Source of the DNA: Hyphomicrobiales bacterium
GTDB lineage: Bacteria; Pseudomonadota; Alphaproteobacteria; Rhizobiales; Xanthobacteraceae
NCBI GenBank assembly: GCA_018335895.1
Contig: JAGXQU010000115.1
Coordinates: 1 to 38,013 of the forward strand
Length of the DNA: 38,013 nt
Reading direction: 5' to 3'
This document shows positions 24,519-32,094 of the stretch, piece by piece. The number at the start of each line of letters is the position of its first letter. Position 1 is the first letter of the stretch. The notes under the pieces were generated by a model. That model ran no database searches. It was given only the letters and a program-made list of their open reading frames with translations, and was not told the DNA's origin. A program made the position numbers and the translations under genes.

Positions 24519-25198
24519 GCGAAGAGGAAGGCTTTCTCAATCGCTGGTCGCGCCGCAAGCAGGAAGCGGCGAAGGAGCACGCCGGGGAAAACGAGAAAGT
24601 CGAGCAACAGCCCGTTTCGCTCGATCAACCTGAGAATCCGGCGCAGCCTCCCGAAGAAGCATTCGACATTTCAAAATTGCCGCCGGTCGATTCGATCACG
24701 GCGGCTACCGACATCCGCAGTTTTCTCGCGAAGGGTGTACCCGCTGCATTGACGCAGGCAGCCCTTCGCCGCGCATGGAGCGCAGACCCCGCGATCCGCG
24801 AATACATCGGCCTCTCGGAATATTCGTGGGACTTCAACGCGCCCGGGCAGTTCGGTTTTGGAGAACTCGACCCGTCGCTCAACGTGCAGGAAATGGTCGC
24901 GGATATGTTCGGCCAGTTGAAGAAGGCTGCAGCCAGTGTCGATGAGGTGATCGGAGACGGCGACTCAGCCGCACCAAAAGCAGACTCCGCGTTAACGCAA
25001 GATGCGTTCACGAACCCCGTGGAAGTTCGTAGCGAAGAAGACGATGGGAATTTGCCCACCGCATTTTCGGGTGTGCAGTCATCCGCTGAGATTGGCGACA
25101 AAAGCGCGCAAGTAGCCGCCGCAACGCAGCAGTCCGACGAGATCGAAGACGAGATTGCTCTCCCTGCTCGCCGTCACGGTAGTGCACTGCCGAGCTAG
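24515..25198 (+). CDS. DUF3306-like protein, FDH operon
   Basis: This 227-residue protein starts with GTG overlapping the DUF3305 stop. The N-terminal segment EEEGFLNRWSRRKQEA (3-18), followed by a charged region, and the block DIRSFLAKGVPAALTQAALRRAWSADP (about 68-94) with IREYIGLSEYSWDFN are the marks of DUF3306. The last 80 residues are acidic, low in complexity and likely disordered. No membrane segment. The function is unknown; a flexible adaptor holding apoprotein or membrane partner is possible but speculative. It is the last of the tightly coupled set; a 151-base gap follows before the chaperone gene. Confidence 0.75.
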   Translation: MSEEEGFLNRWSRRKQEAAKEHAGENEKVEQQPVSLDQPENPAQPPEEAFDISKLPPVDSITAATDIRSFLAKGVPAALTQAALRRAWSADPAIREYIGLSEYSWDFNAPGQFGFGELDPSLNVQEMVADMFGQLKKAAASVDEVIGDGDSAAPKADSALTQDAFTNPVEVRSEEDDGNLPTAFSGVQSSAEIGDKSAQVAAATQQSDEIEDEIALPARRHGSALPS

Positions 25199-25227
25199 CA
25201 GCTCTTTCCTCTTGCGTCGCACAATAA

Positions 25228-25268
25228 AATAGCAGCCGACTATATAGGCACAGGCTATTGCAGCTATT
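25228..25268. promoter_or_regulatory. Repeated GCTATT motif upstream of the HTH-TorD gene
   Basis: GCTATT occurs at 25254-25259 and 25263-25268, and its reverse complement AATAGC at 25228-25233, flanking a TATATA (25241-25246) that could be a -10. This sits in the only sizeable gap (25199-25349) inside the operon, directly before a protein with a DNA-binding domain, so it is a candidate autoregulatory operator. Confidence 0.35.
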
Positions 25269-25349
25269 CCGCCCCGCGGGTTACCCTCTTTGAAACGGTT
25301 CTCAAGAAGGACCGATCAAAAGAATTCTAATTCTAGAGAGGGGACCGAA

Positions 25350-26129
25350 TTGCGCGACCAAGGGCTGGAACAGGCCATTCGATCCGTCGGCGGAGTGAGC
25401 GAGCTCGCGCGCCGTATCGGAATCGCGCAGCCGTCCGTCTCGAATTGGAACCGCGTGCCGGCGGAGCGGGTCGCAGCCGTTGAGTCGGCGACCGGCATTT
25501 CCCGGGCAATTCTGCGCCCTGATCTTTTCGGAACGGATTTTCAGTTGAACGGGACTCTGGACGAGATCGATGTCGCGCGCGCGCAGGAATACGCGCTGCT
25601 TTCCGTGTTGCTCGCGAAGGCGCCGGATGCCGATTTGCTGAAGCGGCTTGAAAACCTCGAAGGCGACGAAAGCGAGATCGGCAAGGCCCATTCCGCGCTC
25701 GCCGATTCGGCTGCAGCGATGAATGCGCAGCAGGTGGACCGCGAATACTTCGACGTGTTCATCGGCGTCGGCCGGGGCGAGCTGCTTCCCTACGCGTCCT
25801 ACTATCTCACCGGCTTCCTGCACGAGCGTCCGCTCGCGCGTCTGCGCGGCGACCTGTTTCTGCTCGGCATCGAGAAGAACGAAGACAATTCCGATCCGGA
25901 AGATCACATCGCATTTCTGTGCGAGATCATGGCCGGCATCATCAGCAAACGCTTCCCGGCGCCCGTCGGCGCCGATCGCGAGTTCTTCGAGAAGCACATC
26001 AAGCCTTGGGCGGGCCGCCTATTCGCCGATCTGGAATCGGCGGAGAGCGCAAAGTTCTATCGCAGCGTCGGCAGGCTCGGCCGCGCATTCATTGAAATTG
26101 AAACGGAAGCGTTCGCGCTGCCCTCATAA
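25350..26129 (+). CDS. TorD-family chaperone with N-terminal YdaS/Cro-like helix-turn-helix
   Basis: This is a 259-residue fusion. Residues about 6-60 form a Cro/YdaS-like helix-turn-helix (GGVSELARRIGIAQPSVSNW, then VPAERVAAVESATGISRAILRPDLF). Residues about 75-255 form a TorD/DmsD-type redox-enzyme chaperone, with the YYLTGFLHERPLA segment and the family signature SDPEDHIAFL (181-190). TorD proteins bind the twin-arginine signal and apo-enzyme until the cofactor is inserted. The substrate here is almost certainly the alpha subunit at 26376. The TTG at 25350 is preferred because GAGAGGGG stands just before it; another TTG at 25290 would add 20 residues. The DNA-binding part suggests that it also senses assembly and controls transcription (inference). 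Confidence 0.85.
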   Translation: MRDQGLEQAIRSVGGVSELARRIGIAQPSVSNWNRVPAERVAAVESATGISRAILRPDLFGTDFQLNGTLDEIDVARAQEYALLSVLLAKAPDADLLKRLENLEGDESEIGKAHSALADSAAAMNAQQVDREYFDVFIGVGRGELLPYASYYLTGFLHERPLARLRGDLFLLGIEKNEDNSDPEDHIAFLCEIMAGIISKRFPAPVGADREFFEKHIKPWAGRLFADLESAESAKFYRSVGRLGRAFIEIETEAFALPS

Positions 26130-26164
26130 GGCGCGCGAACAAACGGACTGAAGGAGGAAACGCT

Positions 26165-26362
26165 ATGAAACAGCAGGACAAGAAGACGGTCGGAAGGCGC
26201 GAGTTTTTGCGCACGATCGGTGCGGGCGCGGGTGTCGCTGCGGTAGCTGCGACTCCGATGGCGGCGACCACCGCCTCTGCACAGCAGAAAGAAGATCCCA
26301 AGACGAAGGCGCGTTATCAGAATTCTGATCACGTGAAGACCTTCTATCGTGTGAACAGCTAA
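26165..26362 (+). CDS. Small Tat-signal protein of formate dehydrogenase operons
   Basis: This 65-residue protein has a twin-arginine signal (GRREFLRTIGAGAGVAAVAA, residues 10-29, cut near ASA-QQ at 41) and a mature part of only about 25 residues ending DHVKTFYRVNS. It matches the 'formate dehydrogenase region TAT target' family (TIGR02811 as I recall). AAGGAGGA stands before the ATG. It is followed 13 bases later by the alpha subunit. The family's role is unknown; it may be a tiny exported subunit or an assembly helper. Confidence 0.88.
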   Translation: MKQQDKKTVGRREFLRTIGAGAGVAAVAATPMAATTASAQQKEDPKTKARYQNSDHVKTFYRVNS

Positions 26363-26375
26363 GAGGGAGGCGCTC

Positions 26376-29330
26376 GTGCTCATCAAGAGAACCGAACGCG
26401 AAGCACGCCGCAGTCAACTGGCTGCGTCGTTCGCTGCAAATGCAAGTGGCGGCATGAACCGCCGTAGCTTCCTGCGCCGCTCCGGTCTTGCTGCCGGCGG
26501 TCTCGCCGCCGTAGGCGCGTTGCCGCTCGCCGGCGCACGCAAGGCCGAGGCCGGCCCGGTCGCACCCGCAGGCGCCAAGATCGAAATCAAGCGCAACATC
26601 TGCACGCACTGCTCGGTCGGCTGCACCGTCGTCGCCGAAGTCGCGAACGGCGTGTGGATCGGTCAGGAGTCGGCTTACGACAGCCCGATCAATCGCGGTT
26701 CGCATTGCGCCAAGGGCGCTGCGGTTCGCGAGCTTGTGCACGGCGACCGCCGTCTCAAGTATCCGATGAAGCTCGTGAACGGTCAGTGGACCCGCATCTC
26801 CTGGGATGTCGCGATCAACGAGATCGGCGACAAGATGGAAGCGATCCGCAAGACCAACGGGCCGGACTCGGTGTACTGGCTCGGCTCCGCGAAGTTCTCG
26901 AACGAAGGCGCGTACCTCAACCGCAAGTTCGCGGCCTATTGGGGCACCAACAACGTCGACCACCAGGCGCGTATCTGCCACTCGACCACGGTGACCGGCG
27001 TCGCCAACACCTGGGGTTACGGCGCGCAGACCAACTCCTACAACGACATCCGCAACGCGAAGACGATCATCTTCATGGGATCGAACGCCGCTGAAGCGCA
27101 TCCGGTGTCGTTGCAGCACGTGCTCTCCGGCAAGGAACAGAACCGCGCCAACTGGATCGTGATGGATCCGCGCATGACCCGCACCGCGGCTCACGCGAAC
27201 GAATACGTGCGCTTCCGCTCCGGTACGGACATCCCGCTGATCTGGGGCATGATGTACCACATCTTCAAGAACGGCTGGGAAGACAAGGAATTCATCACCC
27301 AGCGCGTCGCCGACATGGATCTCGTCCGCAAGGAATGCGAGAAGTGGACGCCGGCGGAAGTCGAGCGTGTCACCGGCGTTCCCGGCGCGCAGCTCGAGAA
27401 GGTCGCGAAGCAGTTCGCGACTGAAAAGCCTTCGACCTTCATCTGGTGCATGGGCGCAACCCAGCACACCGTCGGCACCGCGAACGTCCGCGCGTTCTGC
27501 AACCTGCTGCTTGCCACCGGCAACGTCGGCAAGTTCGGTACCGGCGCGAACATCTTCCGCGGTCACTGCAACGTGCAGGGTGCGACCGACCTCGGCCTCG
27601 ATATCGGTTCGCTGCCGCTCTACTACGGCCTCGCACCCGGAGCCTGGGCGCACTGGGCGCGTGTCTGGGGTACGGACGTCAACTTCCTCAAGGCGCGTTT
27701 CGCAGACGAAAAGATGATGGGCGCAGTCGGCATTCCGTCGACCCGCTGGTTCGATGCAACGACGCTCCCGAAAGAGCGCGTGACGCAGAAGGACAACATC
27801 AAGGCCATGATGGTGTTCGGACACGGCGGCAACACCGTGACCCGTATGCCGAAGGCCAAGGAAGGCATCGAGAAGCTCGAGCTTCTTGTCGTCGCCGACC
27901 CGCATCCGACCACCTGGGCCGCGCTCTCTGAGCGCAAGAACGGCACGTATCTCCTGCCGATCTGCACCCAGTTCGAGTGCGACGGCTCGCGCACGGCCTC
28001 GAACCGTTCGCTCCAGTGGGGCGAGCAGATCGTCAAGCCGATCTTCGAATCGAAGAACGACTACGAGGTGATGTATCTCCTCGCGAAGAAGCTCGGCCTG
28101 GCCGACGAGATGTTCAAGAACATCAAGGTCGTGAACAACCAGCCGCTGGCGGAAGACCTGCTCCGCGAAATCAACCGCGGCGGTTTCTCGACCGGCTACT
28201 CCGGCCAGTCTCCGGAACGCCTCAAGGCGCACATGAAGCATCAGGACAAGTTCGACCTGGTGACGCTGCGTGCCGCGAAGGACGCGCCGGCCGAAATCCA
28301 GAACGACTACTACGGCCTGCCGTGGCCGTGCTGGGGCACGCCGCAGATCCGGCACCCGGGCACGCACACGCTTTACAACACCAATCTCCACGCCAAGGAC
28401 GGCGGCGGCACCTTCCGCGCCCGTTTCGGTGTCGAGCGTGTTGTGAAGACCAAGGTTATGGAAGACGGCAAGGAGGTCGAGAAGGAGCAGCGCTTCAACC
28501 TGCTCTCGGAAGGCTCCTATTCGGTCGGTTCCGAGATCAAGGATGGCTATCCGGAGTTCACCTACGGTGTGCTGAAGAAGCTCGGCTGGGATAAGGACCT
28601 CACCGAAGCGGAACGCGCTACGATCGAGCGGATCGGCGGCAATAACCCCGATGGCGTCGGCTGGGCTATCGATCTCTCCGGCGGCATCATTCGCGTGACG
28701 CTTGAGCACGGTGTGATGGCTTACGGCAACGGCAAGGCCCGCGCGGTGGCGTGGAACCTGCCGGATCCGGTGCCGGTGCATCGCGAGCCGATCTACACGC
28801 CGCGTCCCGAACTGGTCGGCAAGTTCCCGACCTACGCCAATGCGCAGCGCTTCCGCGTTCCCGACATCGGCTTCGACATGCAGAAGGCCGCAGTCGACAA
28901 GGGCGTCGCGAAGAGCTTCCCGCTGGTGCTGACTTCGGGCCGTCTCGTCGAATACGAAGGCGGCGGCGAAGAAACCCGCTCCAACAAGTGGCTGGCCGAA
29001 CTGCAACAGGACTCGTTCATCGAGATCAATCCGCAGGACGCCTCCGAGCGTGGCATTAAGGACGGTCAGTGGGTGTGGGTCTCGGGTCCCGAGAACTCGC
29101 GCGCCAAGGTCAAGGCACTCGTCACTCCGCGTGTCGGCAGAGGCGTTACCTGGATGCCGTTCCACTTCGCGGGCTGGTTCCAGGGCGTCGATCAACGCAA
29201 GAACTATCCGGCAGGTACCGATCCGATCGTGCTCGGCGAAAGCGTGAACACGGTCACCACCTACGGCTTCGACCCGGCGACGGGTATGCAAGAACCCAAA
29301 GCAACCCTCTGCCAAGTCGCAGCAGCATAA
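26376..29330 (+). CDS. Formate dehydrogenase alpha subunit, Tat-exported, FDH3 type
   Basis: This is the molybdo/tungsto-pterin catalytic subunit, 984 residues, of a periplasm-facing formate dehydrogenase. The N-terminus has a twin-arginine signal, MNRRSFLRRSGLAAGG (27-42). The 4Fe-4S motif uses Cys76, 79, 83 and 111. The metal ligand is Cys201 followed by His202 (ARICHST), in place of the selenocysteine of E. coli FdnG. The bis-MGD domains extend to a C-terminal dinucleotide-binding domain (about 840-970). The GTG at 26376 is preceded by GAGGGAGG; an ATG at 26454 would start right at the Tat motif. It is followed by beta and gamma subunits, and the layout matches FDH3 of Methylobacterium (family knowledge). 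Confidence 0.95.
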   Translation: MLIKRTEREARRSQLAASFAANASGGMNRRSFLRRSGLAAGGLAAVGALPLAGARKAEAGPVAPAGAKIEIKRNICTHCSVGCTVVAEVANGVWIGQESAYDSPINRGSHCAKGAAVRELVHGDRRLKYPMKLVNGQWTRISWDVAINEIGDKMEAIRKTNGPDSVYWLGSAKFSNEGAYLNRKFAAYWGTNNVDHQARICHSTTVTGVANTWGYGAQTNSYNDIRNAKTIIFMGSNAAEAHPVSLQHVLSGKEQNRANWIVMDPRMTRTAAHANEYVRFRSGTDIPLIWGMMYHIFKNGWEDKEFITQRVADMDLVRKECEKWTPAEVERVTGVPGAQLEKVAKQFATEKPSTFIWCMGATQHTVGTANVRAFCNLLLATGNVGKFGTGANIFRGHCNVQGATDLGLDIGSLPLYYGLAPGAWAHWARVWGTDVNFLKARFADEKMMGAVGIPSTRWFDATTLPKERVTQKDNIKAMMVFGHGGNTVTRMPKAKEGIEKLELLVVADPHPTTWAALSERKNGTYLLPICTQFECDGSRTASNRSLQWGEQIVKPIFESKNDYEVMYLLAKKLGLADEMFKNIKVVNNQPLAEDLLREINRGGFSTGYSGQSPERLKAHMKHQDKFDLVTLRAAKDAPAEIQNDYYGLPWPCWGTPQIRHPGTHTLYNTNLHAKDGGGTFRARFGVERVVKTKVMEDGKEVEKEQRFNLLSEGSYSVGSEIKDGYPEFTYGVLKKLGWDKDLTEAERATIERIGGNNPDGVGWAIDLSGGIIRVTLEHGVMAYGNGKARAVAWNLPDPVPVHREPIYTPRPELVGKFPTYANAQRFRVPDIGFDMQKAAVDKGVAKSFPLVLTSGRLVEYEGGGEETRSNKWLAELQQDSFIEINPQDASERGIKDGQWVWVSGPENSRAKVKALVTPRVGRGVTWMPFHFAGWFQGVDQRKNYPAGTDPIVLGESVNTVTTYGFDPATGMQEPKATLCQVAAA

Positions 29331-29342
29331 GGAGCAACGACC

Positions 29343-29939
29343 ATGGCACGTATGAAGTTTCTCTGCGACGCCGACCGTTGCATCGAATGCAACGCCTGCG
29401 TCACCGCCTGTAAGAACGAGCACGAAGTACCGTGGGGCATCAACCGCCGCCGCGTGGTGACCATCAACGACGGTCAGCCCGGCGAGCGTTCGGTCTCCAT
29501 GGCGTGCATGCACTGCACCGACGCGCCTTGCGCCGCGGTTTGCCCGGTGAACTGCTTCTTCACCACGGCCGACGGCGTGGTCCTTCACTCGAAGGATCTC
29601 TGCATCGGCTGCGGCTACTGCTTCTACGCGTGCCCCTTCGGCGCGCCGCAGTATCCGCGGGTCGGCAACTTCGGCTCGCGCGGCAAGATGGACAAGTGCA
29701 CCTTCTGCGCCGGCGGTCCGGATCCCGCAAACACGCCTGCCAACTATGCGCAGTACGGCACCAACCGTCTCGCCGAAGGCAAGCTCCCGCTCTGCGCGGA
29801 GATGTGCTCGACCAAGTCGCTCCTCGCGGGCGACGGCGACATCATCGCGAAGATCTACAAAGAGCGCGTCGCCAAGCGCGGCTACGGCTCCGGCGCCTGG
29901 GGCTGGAAAACGGCCTATCGCGAAACGATCGCGGGCTGA
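29343..29939 (+). CDS. Formate dehydrogenase beta subunit, four-cluster iron-sulfur protein (FDH3B)
   Basis: This is the electron-transfer subunit of 198 residues. Four 4Fe-4S motifs are visible: CIECNACVTAC (13-23), CMHCTDAPCAAVCPVNC, CIGCGYCFYACPFGAPQYP, and CTFCAGG with a distant LCAEMC. It passes electrons from the alpha subunit to the cytochrome b subunit. It has no signal of its own, so it is probably carried out through the Tat system with the alpha subunit. Unlike E. coli FdnH it ends without a transmembrane anchor. It lies 12 bases after the alpha gene. Confidence 0.95.
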   Translation: MARMKFLCDADRCIECNACVTACKNEHEVPWGINRRRVVTINDGQPGERSVSMACMHCTDAPCAAVCPVNCFFTTADGVVLHSKDLCIGCGYCFYACPFGAPQYPRVGNFGSRGKMDKCTFCAGGPDPANTPANYAQYGTNRLAEGKLPLCAEMCSTKSLLAGDGDIIAKIYKERVAKRGYGSGAWGWKTAYRETIAG

Positions 29940-29952
29940 CATTGAACTGGGT

Positions 29953-29976
29953 GCGCGGCGGGGAAACCTGCCGCGC
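29953..29976 (+). repeat. Hairpin between beta and gamma subunit genes
   Basis: GCGCGGC (29953-29959) and GCCGCGC (29970-29976) form a perfect 7-base GC stem with a 10-base loop in the 82-base gap. TTCTCT follows, too weak a T-tract for full termination. It may be an mRNA stabiliser or attenuator that sets the gamma subunit level. Confidence 0.45.
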
Positions 29977-30021
29977 TTCTCTCTGGGGAAAATGAACAAG
30001 ATTCAAGACGGGAGTAGAAGC

Positions 30022-31008
30022 ATGACGCTTCATACGCGCATCCGCACCATTCTCGGCGTCTTCGCGATCGCGCTTGCGGTCGCTTTTGTGACGCCGGCAG
30101 CGGCGCAGTCGGTCAATCCGCAGCAGCAGTCGGTCAAGGAAGACCAGCTGTTGCAGAAGCTCAACCAGATTTCCGGCCGCTGCACGCTACCGAACCAGAC
30201 CGCGTGCACGATCGAGACGCCCGCCAATCGTGAGTGGCGCGACTTCCACCAGGTTACGCTGCGCTGGATCGCCGCGATTTCGATCCTCGGCGTGCTCGTG
30301 GCGCTTGTTGTCTTCTATCTGACCCGCGGCATGGTGAAGATCGAAGCGGGCCGTTCCGGCCGCACCGTCACGCGCTTCAACGCGATGGAGCGCTTCGTCC
30401 ACTGGATGACGGCAACCTGCTTCATCATCCTCGCGCTCTCGGGGCTCAACATCACGTTCGGCAAGGCGCTGCTGCTGCCGATCATGAGTCCGGAAGCCTT
30501 CACCGCGATTTCGCAGTGGGGCAAGTACTTCCATAACTACCTCAGCTTCCCGTTCACGATCGGCGTCGTGCTGATCTTCCTGATGTGGATCGGCGGCAAC
30601 ATTCCGAACAAGACGGACGTGGAATGGCTGAAGCGCGGGGGCGGCATCATCGGCAACGACCACCCGCCGGCATATCGCTTCAACGGCGGCCAGAAGCTGA
30701 TCTACTGGATCGTCGTGCTCGGTGGTGCGGCTGTAGCGATCACCGGCTACATCCTGATGTTCCCGTACTACGGAACGTCGACGGGCGGGGTTCAGCTCGC
30801 GCAGATCATCCACGGCATCGTGGCTGCGCTCTTCATCGCTGCCATGCTCGGCCATATCTATATCGGTTCGATCGGTATGGAAGGCGCCTTCGAGGCGATG
30901 GGCTCGGGCGAGGTCGATGTGAACTGGGCCAAGGAGCATCACAAGCTTTGGCTCGAGGAAGAAATGGGCAAGGGAAATTCCCGCGCCAAGGCGCAGCCAG
31001 CCGAATAG
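30022..31008 (+). CDS. Formate dehydrogenase gamma subunit, cytochrome b556
   Basis: This is the membrane subunit of 328 residues that passes electrons from formate to quinone. A signal-like segment (1-29) is followed by a short extracytoplasmic part with two cysteines (54, 62) and at least four further membrane segments (about 82-101, 126-146, 173-191, 226-247, 262-282). Heme-ligand candidates are His127, His171, His264 and His278, in the pattern of the FdnI/cytochrome b561 family. The ATG at 30022 is chosen because it starts the signal peptide, with GGGAG eight bases before; ATG 29992 is an alternative adding ten residues. The signal peptide and N-terminal extension are absent from the short E. 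coli FdnI. Confidence 0.9.
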   Translation: MTLHTRIRTILGVFAIALAVAFVTPAAAQSVNPQQQSVKEDQLLQKLNQISGRCTLPNQTACTIETPANREWRDFHQVTLRWIAAISILGVLVALVVFYLTRGMVKIEAGRSGRTVTRFNAMERFVHWMTATCFIILALSGLNITFGKALLLPIMSPEAFTAISQWGKYFHNYLSFPFTIGVVLIFLMWIGGNIPNKTDVEWLKRGGGIIGNDHPPAYRFNGGQKLIYWIVVLGGAAVAITGYILMFPYYGTSTGGVQLAQIIHGIVAALFIAAMLGHIYIGSIGMEGAFEAMGSGEVDVNWAKEHHKLWLEEEMGKGNSRAKAQPAE

Positions 31009-31040
31009 CCAGCGCGCCTGATTAAATCTGGAGGGGTACA

Positions 31041-31160
31041 ATGAGAGTGTTTCTGCTTTCCTGCGCTGCCGCGGTCGGCATCGCGCTTTGCTCTTGGGCC
31101 GTGCTGAGCGCCGTTCAGCAGCCTGCGCAATCTTACGTCGGTACCGGCGTTCGCATCTGA
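31041..31160 (+). CDS. 39-residue membrane peptide ending the FDH operon
   Basis: ATG at 31041 is preceded by GGAGGGG (31030-31036) and opens a frame of 39 codons ending in TGA at 31158. The peptide has a single hydrophobic stretch (about 4-24) and a short polar tail ending GTGVRI. Similar tiny single-span proteins occur at this kind of position in related bacteria (recollection, not checked). It is followed by a strong terminator, so it is the last gene of the unit. It could be a small subunit or stabiliser of the cytochrome b, or an unrelated membrane peptide. It is shorter than usual gene-calling limits. Confidence 0.65.
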   Translation: MRVFLLSCAAAVGIALCSWAVLSAVQQPAQSYVGTGVRI

Positions 31161-31176
31161 CGCGAGCCACCCAATA

Positions 31177-31211
31177 AAAACGCCCGGCAAGCTGCCGGGC
31201 GTTTTCTTTTT
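31177..31211. terminator. Strong bidirectional intrinsic terminator
   Basis: A 13-base perfect stem (31177-31189 with 31193-31205; core CGCCCGGCA) has a three-base loop and is followed by CTTTTTT. On the other strand the same stem is followed by a T-rich run. It ends both the formate dehydrogenase operon and the convergent tup operon. Confidence 0.92.
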
Positions 31212-31232
31212 TGCGTTATGGCTTTCGCCGGA

Positions 31233-32069
31233 TCATGCGCCCGGCACAGTCGCGTTCGGGAAGAACAGCTGTTCCCCGCCGACCTTGTAGTCGGCGATGG
31301 CCTTCTGCCCTGCCGGCGAAATCAGCCAGTCAATGAAGGACTGTCCGAGATCTTTCTTTACATGCGCGTGCTTTGCCGGGTTTACGAGCATGACCCCGTA
31401 TTGGTTGAAGAGGCGCTTGTCGCCTTCAACCGAGATAATGAGGTCGCCGCGGTTCTTGAACGAGAGCCAGGTGCCGCGGTCGGCGAGTACGTAGGCATTC
31501 GATGCGGATGCCGTGTTCAGGGCAGCACCCATGCCCTGACCGATATCGCGGTACCACGGGCCCTTGTCCTTCGCGATATCGACACCCGCGATCTTCCAGA
31601 GATTGAGTTCAGCCGCGTGCGTTCCGGATTTGTCGCCGCGCGAGATGAACGGTGCGCCTGCGTTCCTGATCTTCACGAGCGCGGCAGTGATGTCCTTGGA
31701 GCCCTTGACCTTGGCGGGGTCGCTCTTCGGGCCGATCAGAACGAAGTCGTTGTACATCACGGCAGAGCGCTTCACGCCGAAGCCGTCGGCGACGAACTTC
31801 TCTTCCTGTGACCTGGCGTGAACGAAGACGACGTCGGCATCGCCGCGCCGTCCGGTGTCGAGAGCCTGTCCGGTGCCCTGCGATACCACGCGAACGTCGA
31901 TTCCGGTCTTCGCCTTGAAGAGCGGAAGCAGGTGGCCGAAAAGTCCTGAGTCCACGGTCGATGTCGTCGAAGCGACGATAATCGACTTGTCCTGTGCGAC
32001 GACATTCTGACTGAGCGCGAGAGCGAGCGCGGTAGCGCCTATTACGAATGCATGCTTCAGCTTACGCAC
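31233..32069 (-). CDS. tupA: Tungstate ABC transporter substrate-binding protein TupA
   Basis: This is the periplasmic tungstate-binding protein, 278 residues. Signal peptide 1-26 (cut near VVA-QD). The family anion-binding segment ASTTSTVDSG (33-42) matches the TTTS-type motif of TupA; other landmarks are SQGTGQALDTGRRGDADVV and the SRGDKSGTHAAELNLW block. It starts with GTG eight bases after AGGAGG. It follows tupC by 25 bases. TupA homologues bind tungstate far better than molybdate (family knowledge); specificity here is inferred from the family match, and a molybdate-binding relative cannot be ruled out. Confidence 0.88.
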   Translation of the reverse strand: MRKLKHAFVIGATALALALSQNVVAQDKSIIVASTTSTVDSGLFGHLLPLFKAKTGIDVRVVSQGTGQALDTGRRGDADVVFVHARSQEEKFVADGFGVKRSAVMYNDFVLIGPKSDPAKVKGSKDITAALVKIRNAGAPFISRGDKSGTHAAELNLWKIAGVDIAKDKGPWYRDIGQGMGAALNTASASNAYVLADRGTWLSFKNRGDLIISVEGDKRLFNQYGVMLVNPAKHAHVKKDLGQSFIDWLISPAGQKAIADYKVGGEQLFFPNATVPGA

Positions 32070-32094
32070 CTGCAGTTCCTCCTTTTCTCTGTTT

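Noticed and set aside
26163-29999. A very long open frame (about 1278 codons) on the minus strand across the FDH alpha and beta genes
   Set aside because: It is the antisense shadow of two well-recognised genes; GC-rich codon use leaves that frame open. Its translation is rich in Arg, Ala, Val and His with no known domain.
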